Positions 60,561-64,000 of a stretch of DNA of 64,000 bases are shown here, one piece after another. The DNA is from Gloeopeniophorella convolvens (lineage: Eukaryota > Basidiomycota > Agaricomycetes > Russulales), in the NCBI GenBank assembly GCA_022496205.1, contig WTXD01000035.1, forward strand, positions 62,001 to 126,000. Reading direction: 5' to 3'. A program made the position numbers and the translations under genes. Position 1 is the stretch's first letter; every line of letters begins with the position of its first letter. The notes beneath the pieces were generated by a model, which saw only the letters and a program-made list of their open reading frames with translations, had not been told where the DNA came from and did no database searches.

Positions 60561-61933
60561 ATGTCTGTCGCACACGGCATCAAGAGACTAGGGGTCCTTG
60601 GCGCAGGCCAGATGGGTGCGCACTCCGTTCGGCGTCGCGTCCGTTCCGGCGGTAATCCTTCCTCGCGCATACAGGCCTCGGTATCACCTACGTTGCTGCC
60701 TTGAGAGCGAAAGTGCCTGTCCAGCTATACGATCGCTCGCCTGAACAGGTCGCAAAGGGACTGAAGCTCATGGACAAGCTCCTTGCGAAGGACGTCGCGA
60801 AGGGGAAGATCCAGGAAGTAGATGCGCGGGAAGCGCGTGAACGCGTGACTATTGTCGACCAGAGCGCGGGTGTCAAAGCTCTGCGCGATGCAGACATGGT
60901 CATTGAGGTGTGCATATAGAGGAATCCAATTTCCGTTCAGGAGTTTGACGCCAAGCACAAACTTAAGGCTGTGTCGGAGAACCTCGAGCTCAAGCAGAAG
61001 ATCTTTACAGAGCTTGCCGCTGAGACAAGGCCTGACACCATCCTCGCCACCAATACCTCTTCCATTTCCATTACCAAAATTGCTGCTTCTGTAATCCCAC
61101 AAGGCCAATCTGCCGCGTCGGAAGCAGGCCAGAGCAGCGCCGGACGCGTCGTCGGTGAGGTTGTTCGGCCCTGTGGACAGCTATGGATCTTGACGGACGC
61201 TCCATTGTTCAGGCCTCCACTTTTTCAACCCGGTTCCGGTCATGGTACGCAAACAATCACCAACTGTGTCTCACAATCTTATTTAAGACCAGAAACTCGT
61301 TGAACTCATCTCTGCCCTGCAAACCTCGGAGGATACCCTCTCAAGGGCCCGCGCTTTCGCTATTGCCTGCAACAAGGAAGTAACTATCTCGAAGGACGTC
61401 CCTGGCTTCGTCTCGAATGCTCTCCTGATGCCCTTCATCAATGAGGTGAGGATGACCCCGTCCCGCTTTCATCGTTATCTCGGTATTGACACGCCATTTT
61501 GTAGGCTATCATGTGGCTAGAGAAGGTAAGACTCGTCCACCAAGCGATGCGCATTGTCTCAACTTGATCCATGTAGGGTGTCGCAACAAAGGAGGACATT
61601 GACACGACGCTTCGCTTGGGCATGAACCACCCCATGGGTCCGTTGCAGCTTGGTGCGGCCTTCCTTCTATCGCTTTCTTTAGCATGTTGTTGACCTATTG
61701 TCTCCGCCAGCTGATTTGTAAGTACCAACCGACTGGGCTGCACTCAATGCACGCATTGACTTTTGACAACTTGCAGCATTGGGTTGGACACGTGTCTTGC
61801 CATCCAGCAAACGCTTTACGCGGGAACTGGCGACTCGAAATATCGTCCAAGCGTCCTCCTCGAGCGCATGGTTGATGCCCAGTGGCTCGGGCGCAAGAAT
61901 GGCAAAGGCTTCTACGAGTACAACGAGTCCTGA
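60561..61933 (+). CDS. 3-hydroxyacyl-CoA (3-hydroxybutyryl-CoA) dehydrogenase
   Basis: NAD-dependent enzyme of fatty-acid beta-oxidation that oxidises L-3-hydroxyacyl-CoA. Nine exons (60561-60615, 60675-60907, 60968-61154, 61213-61244, 61293-61445, 61505-61525, 61577-61652, 61711-61717, 61777-61933) join exactly in frame to 306 residues, the family size. Motifs are [13 protein letters not shown] (NAD-binding GxGxxG), [40 protein letters not shown] with the catalytic His and Glu, [37 protein letters not shown] and [11 protein letters not shown]. Exons of 21 nt and 7 nt are needed to complete AIMWLEK and ADF. An alternative acceptor at 60940 would make a 33-nt intron and was rejected. No peroxisomal SKL-type end is seen (the protein ends YNES). 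Confidence 0.93.
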
Positions 61934-62202
61934 TTCGCGCATGGCACAACCAAGCGCGGCGCGCAGATCACGAAAACGTTTAATCCCAGGTACCCTAAGC
62001 TCCGCATATATACTACCCAATCCACCCACACGTCACGTTACAGGGCCGGCCCTTCACGTTCCTTTCCCAAAACTAATATACATGAATCAAGTTTAAGCAG
62101 AAAAGAAACAAGATCAGAACCCATCATATATACAACATTTAACAGCCCGTTCTCCACTAATCATACTGTCAATGTCAATGCCCACCACCCAGAGTCTGTC
62201 CT

Positions 62203-62678
62203 TCATTCCCGCCCGCACGTGAACACCGCACGTGCGGTCGACGAGAGCTTGCGCCTGATGGCGCGGATCCCAATGGGCTTGCTGGGCGCCGTGTGCCCGA
62301 GGACGTCCGGCTCCTTGTCTGTGGCTGCGCCCGCCCCGTCCGCAGCGAACATGCTGTCGTGCGTGCCGCCGATGGTGCCGCCCGTCGCGGACGGGAGCGG
62401 CAGGCCCGTCTCGTCGAAGACGGCCCCGTAGCGGCGCGTGTGCCCGCGGCGTTGCGGCAGGCGGTGGCGGGGCCCGGCGATCTGGACCAGGTGAGCACAC
62501 CCCAGGCGCCGCCAGTTGCAGACGGTGCACTTACGGCGAGCAGCGCCTCGCGCTCCTCCAGGCGCAGGTCCTCCACGGCGACCGGCGCGATGTGTGGGTA
62601 GTTGCGCGGCACGCTCGCGGCGTCCGCGTCCCTATGCAAAACGTGCGGCGGCGCGTGTGCATGCTCTTCGGCGTACAT
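62203..62678 (-). CDS. Small protein of unknown function
   Basis: Not recognised. Two exons (62535-62678 and 62203-62481), joined by a clean intron (GTAAGTGC...GGTCCAG), give 140 residues. The N-terminal half (YAEEHAHAPPHVLHRD, VAVEDLRLEEREALLA) is acidic with many His. The middle is Gly/Thr-rich (LPSATGGTIGGTHDSMF) and the C-terminus basic (IRAIRRKLSSTARAVF). It has no signal peptide or membrane segment. Codon use is GC-rich like its neighbours. It converges with the dehydrogenase gene, whose stop is 269 bp away. The consistent splice junction makes a gene likely; the function is open. Confidence 0.5.
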
Positions 62679-63118
62679 GGTTGGCAGGATGGGCGATCAC
62701 GGGCGATAGAGGATGGCGGCGATGTGCTTTTTCGGAGACGGCGGTGTCGTTGCTGCTCGGTTGGGTGTGTTATTAGACTGGCTGTCAAACTCCCCCCGCC
62801 GCGCGCAATTCACTCTTTTTAAACCTCTCCCGGGGCATTGTGGCGGGCCACTGTGTCGTTGCACCGTGCACAAGGGTTGTGGCTGTCGCCAGGGCGCGCG
62901 ACCCAGCCGTTTGTGGGTGCATGGGCGCTTAAGCTTAAGTGCACCCCGGGCCATTCCGGGCGAGTGCCACCGGCATGTCTCGGATCCGAGATCTGAGACA
63001 CGGACACGCGTCGAGAATCGAGAGAGATGAAAAGCAGCCGCATTCAAAGTACAGATTTTGTCCGGAGCAATGGTGTGCACGCAGACCATAGCAGACCATC
63101 CAAGTTAGGTACCAGTTA
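62679..63118. other. Intergenic region, no feature recognised
   Basis: 440 bp that should contain the promoter of the small unknown gene and the 3' UTR of the GH31 gene. The palindrome GCTTAAGC lies at about 62930-62937. Nothing else stands out. Confidence 0.4.
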
Positions 63119-64000
63119 CTAGAGGGTAATCGTGATGGCCCAGTCCGCCGCGACGCCGACGCGCGGGTCCTTGATCGTCAGCACGCTCGCCACGCCGTCC
63201 GCGCTGCCCGCCGCGCCTGCGCCCTCCGCATACTCCCAATCGAGCGCGCCCCCGCCCTCGAGCGCGACGCCCTGCGGGCGCGCGGGCAGGCCGAGCACGA
63301 CGACCTTCTCGACGCGCACGCCCGCGAGGCCGCGCTGGAACGGGTTCTTCGGGTAGAACACCTGCACCGCCTTGCCCTCGACCGCGGCGGACGGCCGCGC
63401 CGCGGCCATGTCCATGTTCGAGAGGCGCAGCGCCGCGCCGCGCGCGACGCGGTCGACCGTCAGCCCGCGCCACGCGAGCTGGCCCTGCTTGTAGCTGTAC
63501 GTCGTGCCGTCGTCGAGGTAGAGCTCGCCGCGCGCGGCGAGCGCGCCGTCGAGCGCGACGCGCAGCGTGAAGGGGTCGTTGTGCATCAGCGCGGACGCGC
63601 GGCGCGGGCGCTCGCGCGTCGGGAGGATCGAGCCGCCGCGCAGGAGCAGCGGGACTTGGTGCAGGGCCGCGGGGACGGTGACGTTCTTGCCCTGCAGCGC
63701 GCCGCGGTACGTCTGGTGCGTGAAGTAGTCGTAGTAGACCTTGCGGGCCGCGTGTTAGTGTGGGTGAGGGCGTGAGCGCTAGGGACCTCGTACCTTGTCC
63801 TCGGGGAGGTAGACCGTCTCCTCGGTGACGCCGGGGCGGGTGACGGGTTTGACGAGCAGGCCAGAATCGCCGATGTAGTACTGGTCATCGATAGAGAAGC
63901 CGGCCTCGTCTTGAGGGAACATCACGTAGTGGGGGCTGGGCACGGATCGGGTCAGAGATTGCATACCCAAAGGACGATCGGGAACCTACCGCAGGATGGG
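63119..64000 (-). CDS. GH31 alpha-glucosidase, glucosidase II alpha-subunit type (3' part)
   Basis: The C-terminal part of a GH31 enzyme; the rest lies beyond the window. Glucosidase II trims glucose from N-glycans in the endoplasmic reticulum. Visible parts are PILRPHYVMFPQDEAGFSID, DQYYIGDSGLLVKPV, VYLPEDK|VYYDYFTHQTYRG (joined across an intron at about 63742-63795) and VPLLLRGGSILPTRERPRRA. The C-terminal beta domains follow (NDPFTLRVALDG, ELYLDDGTTYSYKQG, FYPKNPFQRGLAGVRVEKVV), ending DWAITITL at 63119. The conserved C-terminal order favours the glucosidase II group over secreted maltases. Catalytic Asp residues are upstream and not visible. The last exon is very GC-rich. Confidence 0.85.

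Overview
This window looks like nuclear DNA of a filamentous basidiomycete, most likely an Agaricomycete of the mushroom or polypore type. The signs are genes split by many 45-65 nt GT-AG introns, GC-rich intergenic DNA, proteins typical of that group (intron-rich neutral ceramidase, membrane-anchored GH5 exo-beta-glucanase, fungal BTB protein, Mx-like dynamins, TEA-domain regulator) and single-gene transcription units instead of operons. The species cannot be named from the sequence. Most exon boundaries were worked out by hand from reading frame, splice sites and family conservation.

Layout. 0-11.7 kb: 3' end of a dynamin-like GTPase (+), neutral ceramidase (-), a histidine-acid-phosphatase-fold membrane protein (-), an SRP72 gene that lacks its central part (-), and pinin/MemA (+) head-to-head with SRP72. 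11.7-27.5 kb is gene-sparse: a TEA/ATTS transcription factor (-), a GH5 exo-1,3-beta-glucanase with an N-terminal membrane anchor (-) and a second, near-complete Mx-like dynamin (-), separated by non-coding stretches of 2.1-3.4 kb. 27.5-31.4 kb: non-coding DNA followed by a frameshifted, truncated eIF4G copy (-). 31.9-54.2 kb is a dense housekeeping block: CTK3 (+), the very large UTP20 (-), a small single-pass membrane protein (-), the very large GCN1 (+) and geranylgeranyl diphosphate synthase (-). 54.8-64 kb: BTB protein (-), SulP/SLC26 anion transporter with STAS domain (-), 3-hydroxyacyl-CoA dehydrogenase (+), a small unknown protein (-) and the 3' end of a GH31 glucosidase II alpha-type gene (-).

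Functional themes. Several genes serve gene expression: CTK3 (CTD kinase), pinin (splicing), UTP20 (18S rRNA processing), GCN1 (ribosome sensing and eIF2alpha control), SRP72 (protein targeting) and the broken eIF4G copy. Others serve lipid and wall metabolism: ceramidase, GGPP synthase, hydroxyacyl-CoA dehydrogenase, exo-glucanase and glucosidase II. There is no operon-like logic. Neighbours share only short divergent promoters (SRP72/pinin 136 bp, transporter/dehydrogenase 434 bp) or short convergent 3' ends (CTK3/UTP20 91 bp, GCN1/GGPPS 122 bp).

I found no CRISPR array, rRNA, convincing tRNA, intact transposon or clear new multi-gene system. The most unusual items are the internally shortened SRP72, the phosphatase-fold protein without its two catalytic motifs, the decayed eIF4G duplicate, a CCAAT-box cluster in the long upstream region of the TEA gene, and extreme micro-exons in the ceramidase and dehydrogenase genes.
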